Of a stretch of DNA of 20,811 nt, positions 1 through 7,907 are shown one piece after another. Under the pieces are notes generated by a model that did not search any database, was not told where the DNA came from, and saw only the letters and a list, made by a program, of their open reading frames with translations. Source of the stretch: Methanothrix sp. (GTDB lineage Archaea > Halobacteriota > Methanosarcinia > Methanotrichales > Methanotrichaceae); the NCBI GenBank assembly GCA_003162615.1, contig PMNG01000104.1:1-20811 (forward strand), read 5' to 3'. How positions within the stretch are numbered: the stretch's first letter is position 1; each line of letters begins with the position of its first letter. Both the position numbers and the translations under genes were made by a program.

Positions 1-285
1 CAATTTTGCACCTCACATCTCAACGGTGATCCTGGAAATCAGTCTTCAGCATGTTCGATAAGTCTTACACAGCGACCTCCACATCGGAGCCTGGAGGCGC
101 CCCAACTGTGATCTACATAGCGGATGTTGTGCAGTACCAAGGAGGATTCGAAGTAGATCTATCAGACGGGCAGAACCGAATACCGTAAAGAGAATGGAGG
201 ACTGTGGTATTTCCCTGAATCGGCCGGCGAACACAGGATCGATAGTATCCCTAAGAATAAGGATGAACCTGTAACCAATGCTTAA
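1..285 (+). pseudogene. Decayed fragment of an unidentified protein, C-terminal part in two frames
   Basis: Two adjacent reading frames give protein-like sequence. One runs from an ATG at 51 to a stop at 186-188 and includes PTVIYIADVVQYQGGFEVD. The other is open from 157 to the TAA at 283-285 and includes NGGLWYFPESAGEHRID. Joining them needs one frame change between about 157 and 186. A further stretch in a third frame at 2-58 may belong to the same gene, which would then start outside the window. I do not recognise the family. A real gene with a sequencing error cannot be excluded, nor can chance open frames. Confidence 0.35.
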
Positions 286-354
286 GCTTATTTATCGTTC
301 TGAAATTGCTCACTAAGATAAGAGCAGTAGCTTAGAATATCCTAGGCTAACCCA

Positions 355-373
355 GATTTTTTGTGATTTTTTT
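355..373 (+). terminator. Possible archaeal poly-U terminator
   Basis: Two T runs (six and seven T) separated by GTGA lie 70 bases after the stop of the broken gene at 1-285. U-rich tracts end transcription in archaea. A weak hairpin follows at 375-392 (AGGGG / CCCCT, 8-base loop). Its position after the T tract does not fit a bacterial-type terminator. Confidence 0.3.
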
Positions 374-438
374 CAGGGGGTCTCTCACCCCTCAGTGCAA
401 GGCCTTAGCTCTCACCAACAAAAAATACGATATCGCAA

Positions 439-696
439 TCAGAATACTTCATTAAACAAAGGAGATATATCTTGCAAATTTGATAACAATTCGGTTCCTT
501 TTGTGGTTAATTTGAAATGGTTTTCGTCTTTGGCAACTAATCCTTTATTTATGAGCCAATCAAGATAGATTCCCGCGGTCTTGAAGTTAAGGTTGGCCCT
601 ATACACGATTCTTGTCTTTGTAGCATCGTCTTTTTTGCATATAGAAAGAATGGATTTTATAATCTCCAACTTGTCACGTCTTTTTTCGAGGACCAT
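439..696 (-). CDS. Small winged-helix DNA-binding regulator
   Basis: This 85-residue protein resembles the short archaeal winged-helix regulators (HTH_45 / ArnR1-like). The pattern is a basic first helix (about residues 5-20), a helix-turn-helix around NFKTAGIYLDWLINKGLV (about 36-53), and a wing with HFKLTTKGTELL (about 60-71). Such proteins act as dimeric repressors or activators. The ATG start has a GGGTGA ribosome site (complement of 702-707) seven bases upstream. A TTAGTA-N7-TACTAA inverted repeat at 731-749 lies about 35 bases upstream of the start and could be its own operator; this is inference. It stands alone on the minus strand among decayed genes, and its target is unknown. Confidence 0.7.
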   Translation of the reverse strand: MVLEKRRDKLEIIKSILSICKKDDATKTRIVYRANLNFKTAGIYLDWLINKGLVAKDENHFKLTTKGTELLSNLQDISPLFNEVF

Positions 697-1014
697 AGCC
701 GTTCACCCTTAATATAAGATTCTAGCTAATTTAGTATCTTAACTACTAATCTATGATTCTAATTTGTGGTACTACTATTTAGAGTTATTTAAGAATATAG
801 GAACTGTATGGATTATTACTTTAAGTACTCTGCCTTTAAACATATATTTAATATTTTTATTTAATTGCTAGCCTCCGCACCCCTTTTAGAGGGGTTGTAA
901 AGCTATCAAAGAGAAAATTTTCTGATTGTTATCTAGAAAGATTCGACGCTCGTTGCTACATACCACATGGACTTAGGAGATACTTATAACGGCCGCATGC
1001 TATTTTTAGTCCAT
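697..1014. other. AT-rich gene-free stretch with inverted repeats
   Basis: No protein-like frame was found here. It holds the ribosome site and upstream region of the minus-strand winged-helix gene, a strongly AT-rich block around 839-865 that could contain a TATA element on either strand, and a perfect 6-bp hairpin ACCCCT / AGGGGT at 879-895 with a five-base loop. The hairpin lies 3' of the minus-strand secreted-protein gene but has no T run on that strand. Confidence 0.5.
731..749. promoter_or_regulatory. Inverted repeat, candidate operator of the winged-helix gene
   Basis: TTAGTA and TACTAA are perfect inverted arms separated by seven bases, in the upstream region of the minus-strand regulator. 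Arm length and position fit a dimer-binding site. The assignment to this regulator is inference, and the surrounding sequence is AT-rich, so chance is possible. Confidence 0.3.
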
Positions 1015-1517
1015 TTATTTTATATTTTTGCGACAGGCCTTATAGATGACATGAACTCCAACGAATTTATTAGATAACTCACTGACCTCCAGATGATATA
1101 CCACTCGTGAAGGGGCCATTTTCATAATTCTGAGGGCGCCGTTACGATCTTTCGGAACACCGATATTGGTGGCGGAACACGCGGATTCAAAAGAGCGAGG
1201 ATAGTCCCCCTGTCCGAAATCAATTTTTTGTCCCGATCCTGTATCTGTTAATGATGTTTCAACTTTAGAATAATTTTTCATGGCGATCCAGTTCTCGCCT
1301 TCAGTATCCCATGTCACATTTTTTTGTAGGCCATCAAGTTCAACCAAGCCTACCCGAACGGTCGAATTTTTTTCCAGGATCACGCTATCATGATCTGTTG
1401 ATGCGCTCCAGTTCGCAGGGATTTGAAGGCTCAAATGCTGGCCTTAGAACGTTTCGCAGAGGCGAAAGCCAAAAGCACCAACGCGAGGCAGTTTATTATT
1501 AGGATTATACTCTTCAT
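1015..1517 (-). pseudogene. Secreted protein gene broken by one frameshift
   Basis: The frame starting at the ATG at 1517 encodes a typical signal peptide, MKSIILIINCLALVLLAFAS, and then stops at 1431-1433. The next frame, open from about 1443 down to the TAA at 1015, encodes about 140 residues of soluble sequence beginning LSLQIPANWSAS. On the minus strand the junction reads TCTAAGGCCAG. One extra A there (TCT AAA GGC CAG) would join signal peptide and body into one protein of about 167 residues. The body has no recognised domain and two Cys. No good ribosome site precedes the ATG. It is either a recently broken gene or carries a base error. A short TTG-started version of the body alone would lack the signal peptide and is less likely. 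Confidence 0.6.
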
Positions 1518-1858
1518 AGCAGATTTTATAGAGTTTGGACACTTAAATCTTTGGACTTGTTCGGCTTTGCACCAAAAGGGCCTATTCGGCCCGAATTGGG
1601 TGCAGGCACCCGACTTTAAGCGCAAAGCCTAATAAGTGGAAAGCTTTAAATACCAACCTATCACTAACTATAAGTTAGTAATATCACGTGTTGGATGCTT
1701 GCAAAACAAACCCGAGAGGTGTTGGCAAACATCACTCTAACTAATAGATCCACACCCCCTGTCGAGGGGTTTCACAAGAGGGCCTTTTCAGGCTCAAGGT
1801 ACAGATTAAAAAATTACTTAAGCTTGCGAGATGAATAAAGAGTTATTGGAGGTTTTTG
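1518..1858 (+). promoter_or_regulatory. Upstream control region of cdc48
   Basis: A TATA box TTTAAATA lies at 1645-1652, predicting transcription start near 1674. A perfect inverted repeat ACTAAC-TATAA-GTTAGT covers 1663-1679, over the predicted start. The leader would be about 180 bases long and holds a GTGTTGG direct repeat (about 1689 and 1719) and a hairpin ACCCC / GGGGT at 1754-1770. A strong ribosome site GGAGGT sits at 1848-1853. No protein-like frame was found in this stretch. Confidence 0.5.
1663..1679. promoter_or_regulatory. Palindrome over the predicted cdc48 transcription start
   Basis: ACTAAC and GTTAGT form a perfect 6-bp inverted repeat around TATAA, starting 11 bases after the TATA box. 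A protein bound here would block the start site, so a repressor site is plausible. Nothing in the sequence identifies the protein. Confidence 0.35.
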
Positions 1859-4027
1859 ATGGCTGGAGAAATTACACTTAAGGTCATAGAGGCGCGAGCC
1901 TCCGACGTAGGTCGCGGGATCGCCAGAGTAGACCCTGCTATATTCAGGGAAAAGGGCTGGCAGGCAGGCGACGTCATAAGCATTCAGGGAAAGAAGAGGA
2001 CCGCAGCCCTTCTGTGGCCAGGCTACCCGGACGACACAGGAACAGGAGTCATCCGCCTGGACGGCAACATCCGCAGGAACGCCGACGTATCCATAGACGA
2101 TCGCGTACCTGTTAGGATCATTCAATCGGCACCAGCCGAGAGTCTCGTCCTTGCCCCAACAGTTCCCATGCGGATCACCGGAGCTGAGGAGTACCTTCGC
2201 AGGTACATGGAAGGGCGCGTACTCACTCGCGGAGACGTCATCGAGATCAGTGTGATGGGCAGAAAGATCGAGCTTGTCGCTGTGAGAGTTAACCCCGCCA
2301 AGGATGCCGTTGTCATCGGCGACCGAACAAGGATAGAGATCAGCGAGAAGCCTGCAAAGGAAGAGAAGGCCATGCCCAGGGTTACCTACGAGGATATAGG
2401 CGGCCTTGGACCAGAGATCAAGAAGGTCCGGGAGATGATAGAGCTCCCCATGAAGCACCCCGAGCTCTTCGAGCGGTTGGGGGTGGAAGCCCCTAAAGGC
2501 GTTCTCCTCTACGGTCCGCCAGGCACCGGCAAGACTCTCCTTGCAAGGGCTCTGGCATCGGAGACAAACGCACACTTCGAGACACTCAGCGGCCCGGAGA
2601 TCATGTCCAAGTATTACGGCGAGTCCGAGGAGAAGCTCAGACAGCTCTTCAAGACAGCCGAGGAGCAGGCTCCGAGCATTGTGCTCATCGATGAGATTGA
2701 CTCGATCGCCCCGAAGCGCGAGGAAGTCACCGGAGAGGTTGAGCGTCGCGTTGTGGCCCAGCTCCTGGCCCTCATGGACGGCATGGAGGCGCGAGGCAAA
2801 GTGGTCGTAATAGGAGCCACCAACAGACCCGATTCGCTGGACCCGGCGCTTAGAAGGCCGGGCAGGTTCGACAGAGAAATAGAAATTGGAGTTCCCAACA
2901 AGGAATCCAGGCTGGAGGTACTCCTGATACACACCAGAGGCATGCCTCTTGCTAAGGACGTAAACCAGCAAAAGCTCGCCGATGTGACCCACGGGTTCGT
3001 GGGCGCCGACCTGGCCGCTCTGGCACGCGAGGCAGGCATGAGATCCCTGCGCCGCGTCCTGCCCGAGCTGGACCTGGAGGTGGAGGCAATTCCTGTAGAG
3101 CTGCTGAACAAGATAGAGGTGAACAACGACGACTTCCTCGAGGCCCTTCGAGAGATGGAGCCCTCGGCGATGCGAGAGGTAATGGTTGAATCCCCGGATG
3201 TTAAGTGGGACGACATCGGCGGCCTGTCCCAGGTCAAGCAGGAGCTTGTCGAGTCTGTGGAGTGGCCTCTGACATACGCCAAGCTCTTCGCGCACATGGA
3301 CGCCGAACCGCCTAAGGGCATCCTGCTCTACGGCCCGCCGGGAACCGGAAAGACAATGCTTGCGAAGGCGGTAGCTACAGAGAGCCAGGCCAACTTCATC
3401 AGCATCAAGGGACCCGAGTTCCTGTCCAAGTGGGTGGGAGAGTCGGAGAAGGCCGTTAGGGAGGTCTTCAGGAAGGCCAGACAGGCTGCGCCGTCGGTGA
3501 TCTTCCTGGACGAGATCGACTCTATTGCTCCTTCGAGAAGTTCGGGCACGAGCGACTCACACGTCACAGAGCGGGTCATCTCTCAGATCCTGACTGAGCT
3601 AGACGGCCTGGAGTCGCTGAACAGCGTAATAGTCATCGCCGCCACTAACAGACCGGACATAATCGACCCTGCGCTGCTGCGTCCCGGCAGGTTCGACAGG
3701 CTCATCGAGATTGGTCTACCAGATGAGAAGGGCCGGCTGGAAATCCTGAAGATCCACGCTGCTACGAAGCCCTTGGCTGACGACATAAACCTTGAGGAGA
3801 TAGCCAAGAAGACTGAAAAGTACAGCGGTGCCGATCTTTCCGCCATCGTCAACGAGGCGGTCATGCTTGCCATCAGGGAGTGCGTACTGCAGGGCAAATC
3901 TCTGGAAGAAGACCAGATCTGCAACTACAAGATCGAGAAGAAACACTTCGACGAGGCGATGAAAAAGGTTCAGCCAACGGCAGAGACGGACCTTTACAAG
4001 AAGTTCTCTAAGGGCAAGGCTTTCTAA
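1859..4027 (+). CDS. cdc48: Cdc48/VAT-type AAA+ ATPase (two ATPase domains)
   Basis: This 722-residue protein has the full architecture of archaeal VAT/Cdc48, the unfoldase that extracts and unfolds proteins, often for the proteasome. An N-terminal double-psi-barrel plus four-strand domain covers about residues 1-180. The first AAA domain has Walker A GPPGTGKT at 219-226 and Walker B VLIDEID at 275-281. The second has the same Walker A at 492-499 and IFLDEID at 548-554. Both second-region-of-homology arginine clusters (GRFDR) are present. The ATG at 1859 is preferred over a TTG three bases earlier because GGAGGT then sits five to six bases upstream. It is monocistronic, with its own TATA box and a 3' hairpin. 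No key residue is missing. Confidence 0.97.
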   Translation: MAGEITLKVIEARASDVGRGIARVDPAIFREKGWQAGDVISIQGKKRTAALLWPGYPDDTGTGVIRLDGNIRRNADVSIDDRVPVRIIQSAPAESLVLAPTVPMRITGAEEYLRRYMEGRVLTRGDVIEISVMGRKIELVAVRVNPAKDAVVIGDRTRIEISEKPAKEEKAMPRVTYEDIGGLGPEIKKVREMIELPMKHPELFERLGVEAPKGVLLYGPPGTGKTLLARALASETNAHFETLSGPEIMSKYYGESEEKLRQLFKTAEEQAPSIVLIDEIDSIAPKREEVTGEVERRVVAQLLALMDGMEARGKVVVIGATNRPDSLDPALRRPGRFDREIEIGVPNKESRLEVLLIHTRGMPLAKDVNQQKLADVTHGFVGADLAALAREAGMRSLRRVLPELDLEVEAIPVELLNKIEVNNDDFLEALREMEPSAMREVMVESPDVKWDDIGGLSQVKQELVESVEWPLTYAKLFAHMDAEPPKGILLYGPPGTGKTMLAKAVATESQANFISIKGPEFLSKWVGESEKAVREVFRKARQAAPSVIFLDEIDSIAPSRSSGTSDSHVTERVISQILTELDGLESLNSVIVIAATNRPDIIDPALLRPGRFDRLIEIGLPDEKGRLEILKIHAATKPLADDINLEEIAKKTEKYSGADLSAIVNEAVMLAIRECVLQGKSLEEDQICNYKIEKKHFDEAMKKVQPTAETDLYKKFSKGKAF

Positions 4028-4062
4028 GGCCGGATATACGGCCTTGGCCCTTCTTTCTTTTG
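4026..4062 (+). terminator. Hairpin and T-rich terminator after cdc48
   Basis: AAGGCCG (4026-4032) and CGGCCTT (4039-4045) form a 7-bp stem with a six-base loop, overlapping the stop codon. A pyrimidine-rich tract with several T runs follows. This separates cdc48 from the next gene. Confidence 0.65.
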
Positions 4063-4135
4063 GATTTTACTGTTCAGTTTTTGGGAAAAGTGGTTTCTCC
4101 ATTCTTATGTAACCAAGCAATAGATTTAACCGAAG

Positions 4136-4459
4136 ATGTTACATAAGATCTGGTGTTTGATACCGAAGAACATCTCTGAAGAGCTATGCAGCCAGAAGAT
4201 GCCAGTCCTGTTAGAAATAAGGGATTTCGTCGACCATTTGATCTCGATAAGGGAAAGACCGCCTGAGCCCGACGACCTGCCCGAGAAAGGAGCCGTCATC
4301 GAGGTTAGAAGAGCCGGATCGATTACCTACCGTCTAGAGAAGGTCTCCTGCGGAAAAGGTTGCAAGGGTTGCCCTCACGGGCCTTACTGGTACGGCTACT
4401 GGCGAGAGGGTGGCAAGACCCGGTCCAAGTACATCGGCAAGAACCTGAGGCTGAAATGA
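4136..4459 (+). CDS. Small Cys-rich protein, DUF6788-like
   Basis: This 107-residue protein is of unknown function. The C-terminal third has C-x3-C-x2-C (Cys72, 76, 79) followed by HGPYWYGYWREGGKTRSKYI, the hallmark of the DUF6788-type domain; the cysteines suggest metal binding. The N-terminal half is helical. The ATG at 4136 gives the longest form; the ATG at 4199 (residue 22) is also possible, and neither has a clear ribosome site. Its stop overlaps the start of the zinc-binding lipoprotein gene (ATGA), so the two are probably translationally coupled. A role in sensing or handling the metal imported by the next three genes is inference. Confidence 0.7.
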   Translation: MLHKIWCLIPKNISEELCSQKMPVLLEIRDFVDHLISIRERPPEPDDLPEKGAVIEVRRAGSITYRLEKVSCGKGCKGCPHGPYWYGYWREGGKTRSKYIGKNLRLK

Positions 4460-5322
4460 GGATGATGGCTTTGCTGGCCCTGTTGTTGCTGGTGCCTCTC
4501 CTTAGCGGCTGTGTGTCGCAGAGAGAGACCACCGGCCAGATCAAAGTCGCCACCACGATAATTCCCCTTGGCGAGTTCGTGCACGCAGTCGGTGGAGACA
4601 GGGTCTCAGTAACAGTACTTGTGCCACCAGGTGCAGATCCGCATAACTTCGAGCCGTCTCCATCGCAGATCCGCGAAGTGGCTGACGCGGACATCTACGC
4701 GGAGAACGGTGCCGGCCTTGAGAGCTGGATGGATAATATACTGAATGTCAATCAACGCATGCTCGTAATCGACACCTCAAGGGGCGTAAGCCTCACAGCC
4801 GGAACGGGTGAGACAGCAGGCGGTGGCGGGATGGCCATGGACCCTCACATATGGCTTTCGCCTCGGGATGCAATGATCCAGGTACGAAACATATGCGACG
4901 GCCTGACGAGAGTTGACCCGGCCGGAAAAGATTATTACGCCAATAACAGAGACAACTACATTATTAAATTAAAAGAGCTTGATGCCAACCTCAACTCGAC
5001 CTTTGCAGGAACGAAGAAGAAAAAGTTCATTGTGCTTCATCCTGCCTGGACCTACTTCGCCAGGGACTACGGACTTACGCAGATCGCCATCGAGGTTGAG
5101 GAGAAAGAGCCCGGGCCAAGGTACTTGACTACGGTGGTGAATGCTGCTTTGGCTAATAACATCACAACCGTCTTCGTCGAGCCCCAGTACAATCCGAAGA
5201 TGGCCGAGGTGATCTCCAAGGAGATAAACGGTAAGGTGGTCTCTATCGATGACTTGGCCCCTAACTACATCGAAAATCTGAAGAGCGTGGGAGAAAAGAT
5301 CGCCGAGAGCCTGATGTCATGA
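4456..5322 (+). CDS. znuA: Zinc ABC transporter substrate-binding lipoprotein
   Basis: This 288-residue cluster A-I (ZnuA/AdcA type) metal-binding protein would be anchored to the outer face of the membrane. The signal peptide ends in a lipobox LLSGC, lipid-modified at Cys19. Candidate ligands are His63 (DPHNFEPSPSQ), His131 (MDPHIW), His195 (HPAW) and Asp265 or Asp266 near the C-terminus. His at the third position is typical of zinc rather than manganese binders. The His-rich loop of many ZnuA proteins is replaced by a short Gly-rich stretch (about 116-126). The start at 4456 overlaps the preceding stop. The frame remains open upstream, but the signal peptide fixes this start. Manganese cannot be fully excluded as substrate. 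Confidence 0.88.
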   Translation: MRMMALLALLLLVPLLSGCVSQRETTGQIKVATTIIPLGEFVHAVGGDRVSVTVLVPPGADPHNFEPSPSQIREVADADIYAENGAGLESWMDNILNVNQRMLVIDTSRGVSLTAGTGETAGGGGMAMDPHIWLSPRDAMIQVRNICDGLTRVDPAGKDYYANNRDNYIIKLKELDANLNSTFAGTKKKKFIVLHPAWTYFARDYGLTQIAIEVEEKEPGPRYLTTVVNAALANNITTVFVEPQYNPKMAEVISKEINGKVVSIDDLAPNYIENLKSVGEKIAESLMS

Positions 5323-6077
5323 CTGCGATCGTGTCCATCAAGGGCCTGTGGGTGACAAGAGACGGTCATACCGTTCTTGAGAACGTGAACCTAGAGCTGA
5401 ATGAGGGGGACTTCCTCGGGCTCATAGGCCCCAACGGCGGAGGAAAATCCACTCTGCTCAAGATAATGCTGGGCCTCATCAAACCCGACCAGGGTGAGGT
5501 GAGGATCTTCGGTCTGGAGCCTATTCAAGCTCGAAAGTTTGTAGGGTACATGCCCCAGAAGACCCTCTTCGATCCGAGCTTTCCCGTCACAGCCCTGGAG
5601 GTTGTATTAATGGGCAGATACAGCCGGGCTGGCCTCTTCCAACGCTACCGTCCTGAGGATAGAAAAGCAGCTTCAAAGGCTCTGGAGGCTGTGGGCATGG
5701 GCAGCTATGCAAGTCGCGAAATCGGTGCACTCTCCGGAGGCGAGCAACAAAGGGTCTTCGTTGCTCGCTCCCTGGTTTCGGACCCGAAGCTGCTTTTATT
5801 GGATGAGCCCACGGCCGGCATCGACTCCGCCCAGCAGACGGAGTTCTACGATCTGCTCTGTCGTCTGAACAGGAAGATGGGGATAGCAGTGGTCCTGGTA
5901 TCCCATGACATCACTGCCATCTCCAAGTACGTCAACAGAATCGCCTGCTTGAACCAGCGTCTTTATTATCACGGCTCAAAGGAGCTGACCAACGAGGATA
6001 TCGAGAGAGCCTACGGCTGCCCCGTGGAGATGATAGCACACGGCACGCCCCACCGAGTGCTGAGGGAACATGATTGA
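5319..6077 (+). CDS. znuC: Zinc ABC transporter ATP-binding protein
   Basis: This 252-residue ATPase energises import of the metal delivered by the upstream lipoprotein. Walker A is GPNGGGKST (37-45), the Q-loop is in GYMPQ (about 76-80), the signature is LSGGEQQ (138-144), Walker B is LLLLDEP (about 158-164), and the switch His is in VSHD. Length and motif order are normal for the ZnuC/MntB family. The start overlaps the lipoprotein stop by ATGA and the end overlaps the permease start, so the three genes form one unit. Confidence 0.9.
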   Translation: MTAIVSIKGLWVTRDGHTVLENVNLELNEGDFLGLIGPNGGGKSTLLKIMLGLIKPDQGEVRIFGLEPIQARKFVGYMPQKTLFDPSFPVTALEVVLMGRYSRAGLFQRYRPEDRKAASKALEAVGMGSYASREIGALSGGEQQRVFVARSLVSDPKLLLLDEPTAGIDSAQQTEFYDLLCRLNRKMGIAVVLVSHDITAISKYVNRIACLNQRLYYHGSKELTNEDIERAYGCPVEMIAHGTPHRVLREHD

Positions 6078-6864
6078 ATTCTTGCAGTATGACTTCATGC
6101 GCAGCGCCCTCTCGGCGGGCCTGGCCGCATCGGTGCTCTGCGGCATAATAGGAATATATGTAATATTAAATAGAATAGTATTTATCAGCGACGGTATCGC
6201 TCACGCCGCCTTTGGCGGAATTGGATTGGGGTACTTTCTGGGGTTTGACCCTCTGGCCTTCGGCATCCTGTCTTCAGTCGTGACCGCTATCGGAATAGGC
6301 ACTGTCAGCTCAAGGTCCAAAGTATCGGAGGACACGGCCATTGGGGTGTTTTTGGCTACCGGCATGGCCATTGGAGTGATGCTAATGAGCATGAGCCGGG
6401 GGTACTCCAAAGACCTCTTCGGTTTTCTGTTCGGGAACATCCTGGCTGTTACCTGGTCTGACGTAGCAGTCATATTAGCCCTTACCCTCGTGGTTCTGGT
6501 TTTGTTTGCTCTGCTTTACAAGGAGTTCCTTATCCTCTCCTTTGACCCGATTTATGGGGAGGCTGTGGGACTTCCCGTCAGAAGGCTTCGCTTGCTGCTG
6601 CTGTGCATGGTGGCCTTCAGCGTGGTCGTGCTTATAAAAATAGTCGGAATAATAATGGTGATAGCACTGCTGACGATACCTGGGACCATAAGCAGACAGC
6701 ACTTCAAAGGCCTTCCAGCCATTATGGCAGGATCAATCCTCTGCGGGGCAGTGTTCGTAACAGCCGGTCTCTTCACCTCCTATCAACTGGACGTTCCCTC
6801 GGGGGCTACCATTATCCTCATTGCCGCAGTCGCTTTCTTCATCAGCACCTTGACCTCCAGATAG
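6070..6864 (+). CDS. znuB: Zinc ABC transporter membrane permease
   Basis: This 264-residue protein is highly hydrophobic, with about seven to nine membrane spans. It carries family hallmarks such as SDGIAHAAFGGIGLGYFLG (about 38-56) and SFDPIYGEAVGLP (about 156-168). It forms the channel part of the importer with the two preceding products. It overlaps the ATPase gene by eight bases. The last span ends close to the C-terminus, as usual. Confidence 0.9.
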   Translation: MIEFLQYDFMRSALSAGLAASVLCGIIGIYVILNRIVFISDGIAHAAFGGIGLGYFLGFDPLAFGILSSVVTAIGIGTVSSRSKVSEDTAIGVFLATGMAIGVMLMSMSRGYSKDLFGFLFGNILAVTWSDVAVILALTLVVLVLFALLYKEFLILSFDPIYGEAVGLPVRRLRLLLLCMVAFSVVVLIKIVGIIMVIALLTIPGTISRQHFKGLPAIMAGSILCGAVFVTAGLFTSYQLDVPSGATIILIAAVAFFISTLTSR

Positions 6865-6897
6865 CCTTAAAATGGTACAAGTCGATTTTAGTCATGA

Positions 6898-7893
6898 ATG
6901 AATTGGCCACTTATCCTGCTCTGCGTACTTTCGACGCTTGTGGCTACCGGGTGCGCAGAAGAACTGATGTTCTTCGCCGACGACCACTACAAGGCTGCGG
7001 GCGAACCCGAGTTCAAAGCATCCGCTGTCAACCCGGTGCTTGAGCCTGGAACCAACTCAACCCTCCGGATAACCCTGGAGAACGTCGGCCTGGTCCAGGA
7101 GCTGATTCCCAATAAAGCTGGAGACACGAATGAGATATCTGCGGAGGCAAAAGATGAGCTTCACAGTGTAGATGCCGACAACATCACCGCCCGGCTGTCC
7201 GGGAGTGGGCCGGTAGTAGTCACTTCTGCGCCGCGCGTCCTAGCATCTCTGCCAACAGGTGGCGTGGCCCAACTGGATTTCAACGTCACGACGGGAGTTG
7301 GAGCTGATGGATGGTACAGCCTGCTTCTAGAGACAGAGTACGAACATCAGATGGATGTCAAAGTCAGCAACAGCAGCAGCTCATCCTTATATCGGCCTTC
7401 TAACTCCAGCCAGAAGATCTCTATCCTGGTCCAGGGTCCCGATAGGTCTCTCAAGGTCGAAGGGGTCGTTTCAGACCTGTACCCGGGAGGCAACGGCACC
7501 ATCCTCGCAGTGATAAAAAACAACGGCCAAGATGTTGCCAGAAACTGCACGGCAAGGCTTATGGCAGTGCCGCCGTTCAGGTCCTCTTCTGAGAGATACA
7601 GTTTGGGCGACCTTCCGCCGGGCCAGGCTGTCGTAGCCAGACTAACTGCAACCGTGGATGGCAATGCAGCGATCCGGGAATACCGGCTTGCCTGCGAGAT
7701 GGTTCACGACAACCAAACTGTCATGGTCTCATTGCCGGTCTTGCTCAAGAAGAGTCCGGAACCATTCCCTGGCAGCTTGGTCATAGCCATCCCTTTCTTG
7801 GCTCTGATCGGAGGTATGGCTCTGCTTTGGCGGGAGAAACAGAAGCGTTCTGGCAGGACCTTTAGAAGAAGAAAAAGATGGATGGGGCGGTGA
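6898..7893 (+). CDS. Membrane-anchored extracellular beta-rich protein (COG1361/CARDB-like)
   Basis: This 331-residue protein has a signal sequence (1-20, with a possible lipobox ending ATGC at Cys19), a Ser/Thr/Asn-rich extracellular body with many N-x-S/T sites, and one C-terminal membrane span (about 295-313) followed by a very basic tail (KRSGRTFRRRKRWMGR). The body holds two repeats of the type ASAVNPVLEPGTNSTLRITL / VVSDLYPGGNGTILAVI, each followed by a Leu-Pro-x-Gly strand, as in CARDB or NEW3-like Ig folds. It lies 33 bases after znuB and about 14 bases before an ABC ATPase, so it may be the extracellular partner of that ABC-2 transporter. Function is unknown. Confidence 0.75.
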   Translation: MNWPLILLCVLSTLVATGCAEELMFFADDHYKAAGEPEFKASAVNPVLEPGTNSTLRITLENVGLVQELIPNKAGDTNEISAEAKDELHSVDADNITARLSGSGPVVVTSAPRVLASLPTGGVAQLDFNVTTGVGADGWYSLLLETEYEHQMDVKVSNSSSSSLYRPSNSSQKISILVQGPDRSLKVEGVVSDLYPGGNGTILAVIKNNGQDVARNCTARLMAVPPFRSSSERYSLGDLPPGQAVVARLTATVDGNAAIREYRLACEMVHDNQTVMVSLPVLLKKSPEPFPGSLVIAIPFLALIGGMALLWREKQKRSGRTFRRRKRWMGR

Positions 7894-7907
7894 CAACGGA
7901 GAGTACA

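Noticed and set aside
879..895. ACCCCT/AGGGGT hairpin, similar to ones at 375-392 and 1754-1770
   Set aside because: The three hairpins share only a short G/C core and differ in loop and flanks. None is followed by a T run on a relevant strand, so I call neither a repeat family nor terminators.
1814..3295. 493-codon open frame on the minus strand opposite cdc48
   Set aside because: It lies wholly across from a highly conserved AAA+ gene, has low-complexity Leu/His-rich composition, and has no ribosome site; it is an antisense shadow.
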